Part shown: piece after piece, positions 16,274-24,072 of the stretch
Layout of the letters: each line of letters starts with the position of its first letter
Position numbering within the stretch: the first letter of the stretch is position 1
Source of the DNA: Candidatus Thiodiazotropha sp. (ex Epidulcina cf. delphinae)
Lineage (GTDB): Bacteria; Pseudomonadota; Gammaproteobacteria; Chromatiales; Chromatiaceae
NCBI GenBank assembly: GCA_025656455.1
Contig: JAHXHS010000048.1
Coordinates: forward strand, 1-38,847
Direction of reading: 5' to 3'
DNA length: 38,847 bases
Program-made: the position numbers and the translations under genes
The notes under the pieces: model-generated
The model's input: only the letters and a program-made list of their open reading frames with translations
Database searches by the model: none
Told to the model about the DNA's origin: nothing

Positions 16274-16350
16274 CTGTGCGCGCAGCGCACACTCCATCAA
16301 TTCAAAATTCAAAATTCAAAATTCACAATTCATCATTCAAAATTAACCCC
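16274..16350 (+). repeat. AT-rich dispersed repeat, copy 2
   Basis: GTGCGCGCAGCGCACAC is followed by AATTCAAAATTC-type units and AATTAACCCC. It is the inverted counterpart of 10931-10992. It ends directly before the rlmE ribosome site AGAGG (16351-16355). Confidence 0.7.
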
Positions 16351-16360
16351 AGAGGTTTTG

Positions 16361-16999
16361 GTGAAACACAGCAAAAGCAGCCGGCAGTGGCTCGACCGCC
16401 ATTTTAACGACGACTATGTGAAGCGAGCCCAAAAGGCTGGCTACCGCTCCCGTGCAGCCTTCAAGTTATTGGAAATACAGGAAAAAGACAAGATTATCCG
16501 GCCAGGCATGCGGGTCGTGGATCTCGGCGCCGCACCTGGCGGTTGGAGCCAGATCGCGCGAAATCTGGTGGGGGAGAAGGGCCAGGTGGTGGCTCTTGAT
16601 ATCTTGCCGATGGACCCGATTGCCGGCGTGGACTTCATTCAAGGCGATTTCCGCGAGCCTCAGCCCCTGCAAACGTTGCAAGATCGGCTGGGCGGCGAGC
16701 CCGTCGACCTTGTAATTTCTGATATGTCGCCCAATGTTACGGGTATGGCCAGCGTTGATCAGCCCCGCGCCATCTATCTTTGCGAATTGGCGCTCGATTT
16801 TGCCCAACAAGTGCTAAAGCCTGGAGGCGGTTTTGTCGCTAAGGTATTTCAAGGCGAGGGATTTGATGCGTATCTGAGGACCCTGCGCAGTGCGTTTGGC
16901 CGGGTGGTGTGCCGCAAGCCCAATGCATCGCGGGCCAAAAGCCGTGAGATCTACCTGGTAGCGGGGAACTTTAAGATAGTGTACCGTACCAACCAGTAA
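16361..16999 (+). CDS. rlmE: 23S rRNA (uridine-2'-O) methyltransferase RlmE (FtsJ)
   Basis: 212 residues from GTG at 16361, preferred over the adjacent TTG at 16358 because AGAGG lies 5 bp before the GTG. A Rossmann SAM site VVDLGAAPGGWSQ (53-64) and the K-D-K-E tetrad are present: Lys35 (AAFKLLE), Asp121 (VISDMSPN), Lys161 (FVAKVFQG) and Glu in SREIYLVA. It methylates U2552 of the 23S A-loop late in 50S maturation. It is followed by a terminator-like hairpin and ftsH, the conserved heat-shock neighbour. Confidence 0.95.
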   Translation: MKHSKSSRQWLDRHFNDDYVKRAQKAGYRSRAAFKLLEIQEKDKIIRPGMRVVDLGAAPGGWSQIARNLVGEKGQVVALDILPMDPIAGVDFIQGDFREPQPLQTLQDRLGGEPVDLVISDMSPNVTGMASVDQPRAIYLCELALDFAQQVLKPGGGFVAKVFQGEGFDAYLRTLRSAFGRVVCRKPNASRAKSREIYLVAGNFKIVYRTNQ

Positions 17000-17000
17000 G

Positions 17001-17043
17001 CCCGATAAATCAGATATTTGCATAACTAGTATCGGGTTTTTTT
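17001..17043 (+). terminator. Terminator-like hairpin after rlmE
   Basis: CCCGATA pairs with TATCGGG across a 22-nt loop and is followed by seven T. The stem is short and the loop long, so it may be only partly effective and allow read-through into ftsH. Confidence 0.6.
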
Positions 17044-17130
17044 CAGGGTGAAAACGAATTCCCTGGCCTGGAGCGGACGGTATCGAATTCGACAACCCGA
17101 CACGCAGATGCCACTGCGGGAAAAAATAGG

Positions 17131-17148
17131 CCTCGGCGGATGCCGAGG
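17131..17148 (+). promoter_or_regulatory. Hairpin masking a ribosome-binding site upstream of ftsH
   Basis: CCTCGGC-GGAT-GCCGAGG is a perfect 7-bp stem with a 4-nt loop. The GAGG at 17145-17148 would serve the ATG at 17154 and is entirely paired. If that start is used, translation would depend on opening the hairpin, as in RNA thermometers. Confidence 0.45.
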
Positions 17149-17153
17149 TTAAA

Positions 17154-19103
17154 ATGAGAGGTTTTTACGTTTTGAACGACATGGCAAAAAATTTGATTCT
17201 CTGGGTGGTGATCGCCATCGTGTTGATGACGGTCTTTAACAATTTTTCCACTACCCAGCCCAAGGCCCAGCCGATGAGCTACTCCGAGTTCATCACCAAT
17301 GTGAAGTCGGGGCAGGTGAAAGAGGTCGAGTTCAGCGGCAATGGCCGCGACATCAACGGCGCCCTGACTTCGGGGCAGCGTTTCTCCACCTACAGTCCCG
17401 GTGACGACATGCTGGTCAGCGATCTGCTCAACAGCAATGTGGAGATCGTCGCCACCCCGCCGGAAAAACCCTCCCTGTTGATGAATATCCTGATCAACTG
17501 GTTTCCGTTGTTCGTGCTGATCGGGCTGTGGATATTCTTCATGCGCCAGATGCAGGGCGGTGGCGCCGGCCGCGGCGCCATGTCGTTCGGCAAGAGCAAG
17601 GCGCGGATGCTGAGCGAAGATCAGGTCAAGATCACCTTCAATGACGTTGCCGGGGTGGAGGAGGCCAAGGAGGAGGTCACCGAAATGGTCGATTTCCTGC
17701 GCGATCCCTCCAAGTTCCAGAAACTCGGCGGCAAGATCCCCAAGGGGGTGCTGATGGTGGGGTCGCCGGGTACCGGTAAGACCCTGCTGGCGAAGGCGAT
17801 CGCCGGTGAGGCCAAGGTGCCCTTCTTTACCATTTCCGGTTCCGATTTCGTGGAGATGTTCGTCGGCGTCGGCGCCTCACGGGTGCGCGACATGTTCGAA
17901 CAGGCGAAAAAGCATGCCCCCTGCATTATCTTCATTGATGAGATCGACGCGGTGGGCCGTCACCGCGGCGCGGGTCTGGGCGGCGGTCACGACGAGCGCG
18001 AGCAGACCCTGAATCAGTTGTTGGTGGAGATGGACGGTTTTGAAGGCAACGAGGGCGTTATCGTCATCGCCGCCACCAACCGCCCGGACGTGCTGGATCC
18101 CGCCCTGTTGCGCCCCGGCCGTTTCGACCGCCAGGTGGTGGTGCCGCTGCCGGATGTGCGTGGCCGGGAGCAGATTCTCAAGGTCCATCTGCGCAAGGTG
18201 GCGGCGGCCGATGACGTCAAGCCCGCCATCATCGCCCGCGGTACGCCGGGCTTCTCCGGCGCCGACCTGGCGAATCTGGTGAACGAGGCAGCCCTTTTCG
18301 CTGCACGCGCCAACAAGACCCTGGTCAGCATGGAGGAGATGGAGAAGGCCAAGGACAAGATCATGATGGGCACGGAGCGCCGCACCATGGTGATGAGCGA
18401 GGACGAGAAGAAACTCACCGCCTATCACGAGTCCGGCCATGCCATCGTCGGCCGTCTGGTGCCCTCCCACGATCCGGTTTACAAAGTGAGCATCATTCCC
18501 CGTGGCCGCGCCCTGGGCGTCACCATGTTTTTGCCTGAGGGGGATCGCTACAGTTATAGCAAGCAACATTTGGAAAGCCAGATTTCAAGCTTGTTCGGTG
18601 GTCGTATCGCCGAGGAGTTGATCTTCGGCATCGACAAGGTGACCACCGGCGCCTCCAACGATATCAAACGCGCCACTGAACTCGCCCGCAACATGGTGAC
18701 CAAGTGGGGGCTTTCAGAGCGTTTGGGTCCGTTGATGTACAGCGAGGAAGAGGAGGAGGTCTTTCTCGGCCGTTCCGTGACGCAACACAAGAATGTCTCG
18801 GACGACACCGCGCATACCATCGATGAGGAGATCCGAAGCTTTATCGACAGGAATTACGAGTGCGCCCAGACCATTCTCAACGAAAATGTCGAGAAACTGC
18901 ACATGATGGCCGATGCGTTGATGAAGTACGAGACCATCGATAGCCAGCAGATCGACGACATCATGGAGGGTAAAACCCCTCGTCCGCCGAAAGATTGGGC
19001 GGATGACGATATGGGATCGGATGACGACACCCGGCCTTCCGGTGAGGCCCCTTCTTCGGATGATGTCTCCGGCACCATTGGCGGTCCCGCCGGTCAGCAC
19101 TGA
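17154..19103 (+). CDS. ftsH: ATP-dependent zinc metalloprotease FtsH
   Basis: 649 residues if the ATG at 17154 is used. A TTG at 17172 would give MNDMAKNLILW, as in Pseudomonas, and has AGAGG 10 bp upstream, so the start is uncertain. Two membrane helices (about 13-31 and 113-131) bracket a periplasmic domain. The AAA+ part has Walker A GSPGTGKT, Walker B IIFIDEID and the arginine-finger region LRPGRFDRQ. The protease site is HESGH (His425, Glu426, His429). Walker A has Ser where E. coli has Pro. It degrades LpxC, sigma-32 and damaged membrane proteins. The C-terminal tail is acidic. Confidence 0.97.
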   Translation: MRGFYVLNDMAKNLILWVVIAIVLMTVFNNFSTTQPKAQPMSYSEFITNVKSGQVKEVEFSGNGRDINGALTSGQRFSTYSPGDDMLVSDLLNSNVEIVATPPEKPSLLMNILINWFPLFVLIGLWIFFMRQMQGGGAGRGAMSFGKSKARMLSEDQVKITFNDVAGVEEAKEEVTEMVDFLRDPSKFQKLGGKIPKGVLMVGSPGTGKTLLAKAIAGEAKVPFFTISGSDFVEMFVGVGASRVRDMFEQAKKHAPCIIFIDEIDAVGRHRGAGLGGGHDEREQTLNQLLVEMDGFEGNEGVIVIAATNRPDVLDPALLRPGRFDRQVVVPLPDVRGREQILKVHLRKVAAADDVKPAIIARGTPGFSGADLANLVNEAALFAARANKTLVSMEEMEKAKDKIMMGTERRTMVMSEDEKKLTAYHESGHAIVGRLVPSHDPVYKVSIIPRGRALGVTMFLPEGDRYSYSKQHLESQISSLFGGRIAEELIFGIDKVTTGASNDIKRATELARNMVTKWGLSERLGPLMYSEEEEEVFLGRSVTQHKNVSDDTAHTIDEEIRSFIDRNYECAQTILNENVEKLHMMADALMKYETIDSQQIDDIMEGKTPRPPKDWADDDMGSDDDTRPSGEAPSSDDVSGTIGGPAGQH

Positions 19104-19118
19104 CAAGCAACACCCTCT

Positions 19119-19958
19119 TTGATCCTCGATTGCGCCGGAAAACCCCTTGACCTGGGCTTGCCCCAGGTGATGGGGATTCTCAATCTGACGCCGGACTCCT
19201 TTTCCGATGGCGGGCGCTTTCAGCGCCCTGATGCCGCGCTGAAGCATGCCTTGCGGATGGTGGAGGAGGGGGCGGCAATCATCGATATCGGCGGCGAGTC
19301 GACCCGTCCCGGTTCCCGGCCGGTCTCGGCCGACGAGGAACTGGACCGGGTCATTCCGCTGATAGAGACCCTGGCGGAGCGGATTCCGGTCCCCATCTCC
19401 ATCGATACCAGCAAGCCAGTGGTGATGCGTGAGTCGGTATCCGCCGGCGCCGGGATGATCAATGATGTCTTGGCATTGCGTGAACCCGGGGCGCTGCAGG
19501 TCGTCGCCGAAACCGCCGTTCCCGTCTGCCTCATGCATATGCAGGGCAGGCCGCGCTCCATGCAGGAGGCGCCGCGATATGACGACGTGGTCGATGAGGT
19601 CAGCTCTTTTTTGCAACAGCGCCTGACGGCCTGTGAAGCCGCGGGCATTGCCCGCGGCAGGCTTGTCATCGATCCCGGATTCGGCTTTGGTAAAACCCTG
19701 CAGCACAACCTGATACTGCTTAAAGCGCTGCATGCGCTGACCACGCTCGATGTCCCTCTGCTGGTGGGTATCTCAAGAAAATCGATGCTCGGGTCGCTGG
19801 TTGGGGATGCGCCGGTGAACGAACGCCTTTTCGCGGGTATCGCCGCGGCGGTGCTTGCCGTCATTGAAGGCGCCGCTATCATAAGGTCGCACGATGTTCG
19901 TGCAACGGTTGAGGCCTTGAAGGTGGTATCCTCGGTTCGATCTGTCACACCACACTAA
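19119..19958 (+). CDS. folP: Dihydropteroate synthase
   Basis: 279 residues from TTG at 19119, the only plausible in-frame start after the ftsH stop at 19103. The signature PQVMGILNLTPDSFSDGGRF (pterin and pABA site) is followed by IDIGGESTRPGS and ends in the barrel strands IRSHDVRATVEAL. It condenses pABA with hydroxymethyl-dihydropterin pyrophosphate in folate synthesis and is the sulfonamide target. The 15-bp spacing to ftsH and 13-bp spacing to glmM indicate one operon. No strong Shine-Dalgarno is seen, which suggests coupling to ftsH. Confidence 0.95.
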   Translation: MILDCAGKPLDLGLPQVMGILNLTPDSFSDGGRFQRPDAALKHALRMVEEGAAIIDIGGESTRPGSRPVSADEELDRVIPLIETLAERIPVPISIDTSKPVVMRESVSAGAGMINDVLALREPGALQVVAETAVPVCLMHMQGRPRSMQEAPRYDDVVDEVSSFLQQRLTACEAAGIARGRLVIDPGFGFGKTLQHNLILLKALHALTTLDVPLLVGISRKSMLGSLVGDAPVNERLFAGIAAAVLAVIEGAAIIRSHDVRATVEALKVVSSVRSVTPH

Positions 19959-19971
19959 CGAGGGCAGTTTA

Positions 19972-21318
19972 GTGAGTCGAAAATATTTTGGAACGGATGG
20001 CGTCCGCGGCCGGTTCGGCGAGGGACCCATCACCCCGGAATTTGTCCTGAAGCTGGGTTGGGCGATAGGCCGGGTTCTCGGTACTGAAGCGAAAAGCCGG
20101 GTGTTGATCGGCAAGGATACGCGAATCTCCGGTTATCTTTTGGAATCAGCGCTCGAAGCGGGACTGACCGCGGCCGGTGTCGACATCACCTTGCTGGGCC
20201 CCATGCCGACCCCCAGTGTCGCCTATCTGACCCGCACCCTGCACGCCCAGGCGGGGATAGTGATCAGCGCTTCCCACAATCCCTATCAGGATAACGGCAT
20301 CAAATTCTTCTCAGCAGAAGGCCTCAAGCTTCCCGATGAGGTGGAGAGCGCGATCGAGGCTGAGATGGAAAAACCCTTGGTGACGGTCGACTCCTCCAAT
20401 CTCGGCAGAGCCAAGAAGATGGCGGCTGAAGGCCGCTATATCGAGTTCTGCAAAAGCACGATTCCGCTCAAGACACGCTTCAAAGGCATGAAGATCGTGG
20501 TCGATTGCGCCAACGGCGCCACCTACAACATCGCGCCCCATGTGTTTGACGAGATGGGGGCGGATGTCATCGCCATTGCCAATCAACCGAACGGGTTCAA
20601 TATCAACGATGGCGTCGGTTCAACCTATCCGGAGCATCTCAAGGCGGCCGTGCTGGAGCATGGCGCGGACCTGGGCATTGCCCTGGACGGCGATGGCGAC
20701 CGTTTGATCATGGTCGACGATCAGGGTAGTGAAGTGGACGGTGATCAGATCCTCTATATCATCGCCTGTTCAAGAATGAGGCTTGGGGAGCTCAAAGGGG
20801 CCGTGGTGGGCACCTTGATGAGTAATCTCGGCCTGGAGCATGCCCTGCGGGAGCATGGGGTAGTGTTTGAGCGAACCCCGGTGGGTGATCGGTATATCAT
20901 GGAGCGCCTGTCGAAAAAGGGCTGGGTGCTCGGTGGTGAGCAGTCGGGGCACATCATCTGCCTGGACCGTACGACCACCGGTGACGGCATTGTGTCGGCC
21001 CTGCAGGTTTTGGCAGAGGTGCATGCCACCGGCCGATCGTTGCGCGAGCTGAGCGCTGGGATGAGCAAGTATCCCCAGAAACTGACCAATATCCACTTGG
21101 GCGGCAGAACGCCGCAACAGATCATGGAGTCAGCGGCAGTGAAAAAGTCGGTGCGCGAAGCCGAGCTCGAGATGGGCAGCGCCGGACGGGTATTATTGCG
21201 GCCGTCCGGCACCGAACCGCTGATTCGCGTCATGGTCGAAGGCAGTGACGGGGCTCAGGTCGAGCATTTGTCGGGCAGCATAGCCGCGGCGGTTCAAGCG
21301 GTCGTGGAGGCTGAGTGA
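19972..21318 (+). CDS. glmM: Phosphoglucosamine mutase
   Basis: 448 residues starting at GTG 19972, with GAGGGC upstream. The catalytic phosphoserine is Ser101 in VISASHNPYQDNG. The metal loop is DGDGDRLIM, the sugar-binding loop is GGEQSGHII, and the phosphate-binding end is RPSGTEPLIRVMVEG. It converts glucosamine-6-phosphate to glucosamine-1-phosphate for UDP-GlcNAc, peptidoglycan and LPS. It follows folP in the conserved ftsH-folP-glmM cluster. A terminator-like hairpin before tpiA suggests that the operon can end here. Confidence 0.97.
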   Translation: MSRKYFGTDGVRGRFGEGPITPEFVLKLGWAIGRVLGTEAKSRVLIGKDTRISGYLLESALEAGLTAAGVDITLLGPMPTPSVAYLTRTLHAQAGIVISASHNPYQDNGIKFFSAEGLKLPDEVESAIEAEMEKPLVTVDSSNLGRAKKMAAEGRYIEFCKSTIPLKTRFKGMKIVVDCANGATYNIAPHVFDEMGADVIAIANQPNGFNINDGVGSTYPEHLKAAVLEHGADLGIALDGDGDRLIMVDDQGSEVDGDQILYIIACSRMRLGELKGAVVGTLMSNLGLEHALREHGVVFERTPVGDRYIMERLSKKGWVLGGEQSGHIICLDRTTTGDGIVSALQVLAEVHATGRSLRELSAGMSKYPQKLTNIHLGGRTPQQIMESAAVKKSVREAELEMGSAGRVLLRPSGTEPLIRVMVEGSDGAQVEHLSGSIAAAVQAVVEAE

Positions 21319-21373
21319 AAAACCGGTCTGATCCGGGACTGTCGGCACAGCTTGATCGAAGAAGATTGATTTC

Positions 21374-21408
21374 GCGCGCGTAGGCCGTTAAGCTAGCGCG
21401 CTTTCTTT
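21374..21408 (+). terminator. Intrinsic terminator between glmM and tpiA
   Basis: GCGCGC-G-TAG pairs with CTA-GCGCGC (9 bp with one bulged G) around a 9-nt loop, followed by TTTCTTTT. It lies 19 bp before the tpiA start, so it either ends the glmM transcript or tunes tpiA expression. Confidence 0.65.
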
Positions 21409-21426
21409 TACCTCAGGAGTGAAGGC

Positions 21427-22179
21427 ATGCGTAGACCACTGGTTGCCGGGAACTGGAAGATGAACGGCTCGCTCGAGAGTGTCCGCAGCTTATTGGACGG
21501 CATCAAAAGCGGTATCGGGCGTGTGAAGAGCGCTGAGGTGGCTGTCTGTCCCCCCTATGTCTATCTCCCCGAGACCCGGAAGCAGCTTACCGGCAGTGAG
21601 ATCGCCTGGGGTGGTCAGGATCTCTCCACCGAGACCTCAGGGGCCTATACGGGTGAGGTCGCGGCGCCGATGCTTAACGATTTTCGCTGCAAGTACGTGA
21701 TTGTGGGCCATTCCGAGCGCCGCAGCTACCATGCTGAGAGCGACGAGCTGGTGGCGAAGAAATTCGCCGTGGCGCGCGCCGCGGGCTTGATGCCCATACT
21801 CTGCGTGGGAGAGACGCTCGAGGAGCGGGAAGCGGGGATCACCAATGAGGTGGTGGCGCGTCAGCTCGATGCCGTGATTACGCTGCTAGGGGTTGACGCC
21901 CTGGTCGGTGGCGTTATCGCCTATGAGCCGGTGTGGGCGATAGGCACCGGCAGGACCGCGACGCCGGAGCAGGCGCAAGAGGTGCATGCGTTCATTCGCG
22001 CCAGGGTGGCGGAGAGTAACCAGGATGTGGCCGAGGGGCTGCGGATCCTCTACGGCGGTTCCATGAAACCGGACAATGCCAAGGAGTTGATCGGGAAACC
22101 CGATATCGATGGCGGTCTGATCGGCGGGGCATCCCTCAAGGCCGAGGATTTTCTCGGTATCTGTAGTGCGGCCGACTGA
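21427..22179 (+). CDS. tpiA: Triosephosphate isomerase
   Basis: 250 residues with AGGAG 8 bp before the ATG. Catalytic residues are in place: Lys11 (GNWKMNG), His95 (IVGHSERR) and Glu167 (AYEPVWAIGTG), with phosphate loop YGGSMKPDN. It interconverts dihydroxyacetone phosphate and glyceraldehyde-3-phosphate in central metabolism. tpiA followed 17 bp later by secG is the usual gammaproteobacterial pair, probably one transcript ending after tRNA-Leu. Confidence 0.97.
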   Translation: MRRPLVAGNWKMNGSLESVRSLLDGIKSGIGRVKSAEVAVCPPYVYLPETRKQLTGSEIAWGGQDLSTETSGAYTGEVAAPMLNDFRCKYVIVGHSERRSYHAESDELVAKKFAVARAAGLMPILCVGETLEEREAGITNEVVARQLDAVITLLGVDALVGGVIAYEPVWAIGTGRTATPEQAQEVHAFIRARVAESNQDVAEGLRILYGGSMKPDNAKELIGKPDIDGGLIGGASLKAEDFLGICSAAD

Positions 22180-22196
22180 CATAGGTAACTAGGCAA

Positions 22197-22670
22197 ATGC
22201 AAACGATATTGACCGTGTTTCATCTCTTTCTGGCCATTGGTTTGGTCGGGTTGATCCTGATACAACACGGCAAGGGCGCCGATATGGGAGCGGCCTTCGG
22301 CAGCGGGGCGTCGGGTACGGTGTTCGGTGCTAAGGGATCGGCCTCCTTTTTGACCCGGGCCACGGCCCTGCTGGCAACCCTGTTTTTTGTCACTAGCATG
22401 GTGATGGCCTACTTCGCAAGCCAGGGAAATGAGCCAAAGGGCGTCATGGAAGGGTTTGCACAGCCGCCGGCCGTAGAGGTCGAGGCGCCGCCCCAGAGTG
22501 ACATACCGCCGATTCCGATGGACGGCGGCGATGTGCCGGAAGTCGCCCCCGTTACCGAATCCGCGGATGCTGTGCCGGAGGTGGAGGCGGAGACCGCCAT
22601 GCCGGCTGAGGCGCCGTTGGGTGCGGATGACGCAGATGTCACGGATATGCCAGAACCGGCCAAGGAGTAG
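22197..22670 (+). CDS. secG: Preprotein translocase subunit SecG with a long acidic C-terminal tail
   Basis: 157 residues. Two membrane helices (about 3-21 and 54-73) and the cytoplasmic loop HGKGADMGAAFGSGASGTVFGA are standard SecG. SecG assists SecYE during SecA-driven export. The final 80 or so residues form a Pro/Ala/Glu/Asp-rich tail (for example PPQSDIPPIPMDGGDVPEV), longer than in E. coli SecG (110 residues) and of unknown role. The upstream gene is tpiA and tRNA-Leu begins 21 bp downstream, as in E. coli where leuU follows secG. Confidence 0.95.
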   Translation: MQTILTVFHLFLAIGLVGLILIQHGKGADMGAAFGSGASGTVFGAKGSASFLTRATALLATLFFVTSMVMAYFASQGNEPKGVMEGFAQPPAVEVEAPPQSDIPPIPMDGGDVPEVAPVTESADAVPEVEAETAMPAEAPLGADDADVTDMPEPAKE

Positions 22671-22690
22671 GGAACGGAGCGCTCTTTTTT

Positions 22691-22775
22691 GCCGATGTGG
22701 TGGAATTGGTAGACACGCTATCTTGAGGGGGTAGTGGCGTAAGCCGTGCCGGTTCAAATCCGGCCATCGGCACCA
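22691..22775 (+). tRNA. leuU: tRNA-Leu (anticodon GAG)
   Basis: 85 nt including an encoded CCA. The acceptor stem GCCGATG/CATCGGC is perfect. The D-arm has GGAATTGGTAGACAC, the anticodon loop is CTTGAGG with GAG, there is a long variable arm (GTGGCGTAAGCCGT) as in class II tRNAs, and the T-loop is TTCAAAT. It reads CUC/CUU. It lies just after secG, as leuU does in E. coli, and before a strong terminator. Confidence 0.97.
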
Positions 22776-22778
22776 TGT

Positions 22779-22825
22779 AAAAAAAAACGGTGTTGTGCCC
22801 CTTGGACGCAATGCCGTTTTTTTTT
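22779..22825. terminator. Strong intrinsic terminator after tRNA-Leu
   Basis: An A-run, then ACGGTGTTGTG pairing (with G-T wobbles) with CGCAATGCCGT around CCCCTTGGA, then nine T. The A-run/T-run arrangement can work in both directions. It separates the tpiA-secG-tRNA unit from the nuo operon. Confidence 0.85.
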
Positions 22826-22884
22826 GTGTGTTAAGCGGTTATTTAACTTATTGAATTTTCTGGAAATATTACTTTACATCCTAC

Positions 22885-22914
22885 TTGACACGGTCGGGTG
22901 GCTAAGGATAGACT
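22885..22914 (+). promoter_or_regulatory. Predicted promoter of the nuo operon
   Basis: A perfect -35 TTGACA (22885-22890), then TAGACT (22909-22914) after 18 bp. The transcript would have a leader of about 60 nt before nuoA. Confidence 0.6.
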
Positions 22915-22981
22915 GCGGGCCTTGCCTGAAAATTCACTTAATAAACATAATGATTAGAGGACGCGAGGGGGCAGCATTCCA

Positions 22982-23338
22982 ATGCTTGAAAACTATTTGC
23001 CCATCCTGATTTTTCTCATCGTAGCCTTCGTGATGGGTTGCGTTGTCGTAGGCCTGGGTTTTCTGTTGGGTACCCGTAAGCCGGACGACGAAAAGCTATC
23101 TCCCTTCGAATGTGGTTTCGAGGCATTCGAGAACTCGCGCATGAAATTCGATGTGCGTTACTATCTGGTTGCCATCCTTTTTATCATCTTCGATCTTGAG
23201 ATCGCCTTTCTCTTTCCCTGGGCCGTGGTGCTGGATCAGATCGGCATGGTCGGCTTTCTTGCCATGATGGTGTTTCTCGGCATTCTGGTGATTGGTTTCA
23301 TCTACGAATGGAAGAAGGGAGCGCTGGAATGGGAATAA
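22982..23338 (+). CDS. nuoA: NADH-quinone oxidoreductase subunit A
   Basis: 118 residues, with GAGGGGGC upstream. Three membrane helices (about 7-30, 62-82 and 88-108) and the loop KLSPFECGFEAFENSRMKFDVRYY carrying the conserved Glu-Cys-Gly are family hallmarks. NuoA lies in the membrane arm next to the quinone site and contacts NuoB and NuoH. Its product ends GALEWE. In relatives nuoB starts overlapping this end, but here the following gene is nuoC. Confidence 0.96.
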   Translation: MLENYLPILIFLIVAFVMGCVVVGLGFLLGTRKPDDEKLSPFECGFEAFENSRMKFDVRYYLVAILFIIFDLEIAFLFPWAVVLDQIGMVGFLAMMVFLGILVIGFIYEWKKGALEWE

Positions 23339-23352
23339 GCGGTGAAGATGTC

Positions 23353-24072
23353 ATGAGTAGCGATGCGCAGAAAGGAATGCCTGATCGGTTGGAAGGGCTG
23401 GCAGAAGATCTTGCCCGGGCATTCAAGGATCTTGACTGCCTGGTCGAACGCAGCAATGGCGAGGTTACGCTTGTCGTGCCGGCCGAGCGGCTTACCGATG
23501 TCGCGACGCGCCTTCGGGATGATGAGCCATTTTTCTTTCAGGAATTGATCGATGTTTGCGGTGTCGACTATTCGGTATATGGCCAATCCGAGTGGCAGAC
23601 CGACAGCGCTCCGGATACAGGTTTCGGACGCGGCGTACAGCCCGTCGGTCAATTGGAATCGAAGCAATCCAACCGCTTTGCCGTGGTCTATCACCTGCTC
23701 TCTATCAGCAACAACATACGCCTGCGGCTGCGAGTCTTCGTCGATACCGAACAGCCCATTATCGCCTCGGTGATTTCGATCTGGCAGAGCGCTGACTGGT
23801 TTGAGCGGGAGGCCTTCGATCTCTACGGCATCCTGTTTGACGGCCATCCCGATTTGCGCCGCATCCTCACCGATTACGGTTTTATCGGCCACCCCTTCCG
23901 TAAGGATTTCCCGCTCACCGGCCAGGTGGAGATGCGTTATGACCCACACCAGGCCCGGGTGGTCTATGAACCGGTAAGTATCGATCCACGCACCCTTGTG
24001 CCGCGTGTGACGCGTGACGACAACCGTTATCTGAGCGAGGATAACGCAGCTCAGGATGCCAGCGATGCCTGA
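23353..24072 (+). CDS. nuoC: NADH-quinone oxidoreductase subunit C (30 kDa)
   Basis: 239 residues from the ATG at 23353. An upstream in-frame ATG at 23329 has GGAG 7 bp before it and would add MGISGEDV. The body has QELIDVCGVDYSVYG, then an inserted linker of about 25 residues (the DTGFGRGVQPVGQLES area), FAVVYHLLS, and the signature WFEREAFDLYGILFDGHPDLRRILTDYGF and HPFRKDFPLTG. NuoC is a peripheral-arm subunit near the N2/quinone region. It should be preceded by nuoB, but nuoB is missing. It overlaps nuoD by 8 bp. Confidence 0.95.
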   Translation: MSSDAQKGMPDRLEGLAEDLARAFKDLDCLVERSNGEVTLVVPAERLTDVATRLRDDEPFFFQELIDVCGVDYSVYGQSEWQTDSAPDTGFGRGVQPVGQLESKQSNRFAVVYHLLSISNNIRLRLRVFVDTEQPIIASVISIWQSADWFEREAFDLYGILFDGHPDLRRILTDYGFIGHPFRKDFPLTGQVEMRYDPHQARVVYEPVSIDPRTLVPRVTRDDNRYLSEDNAAQDASDA

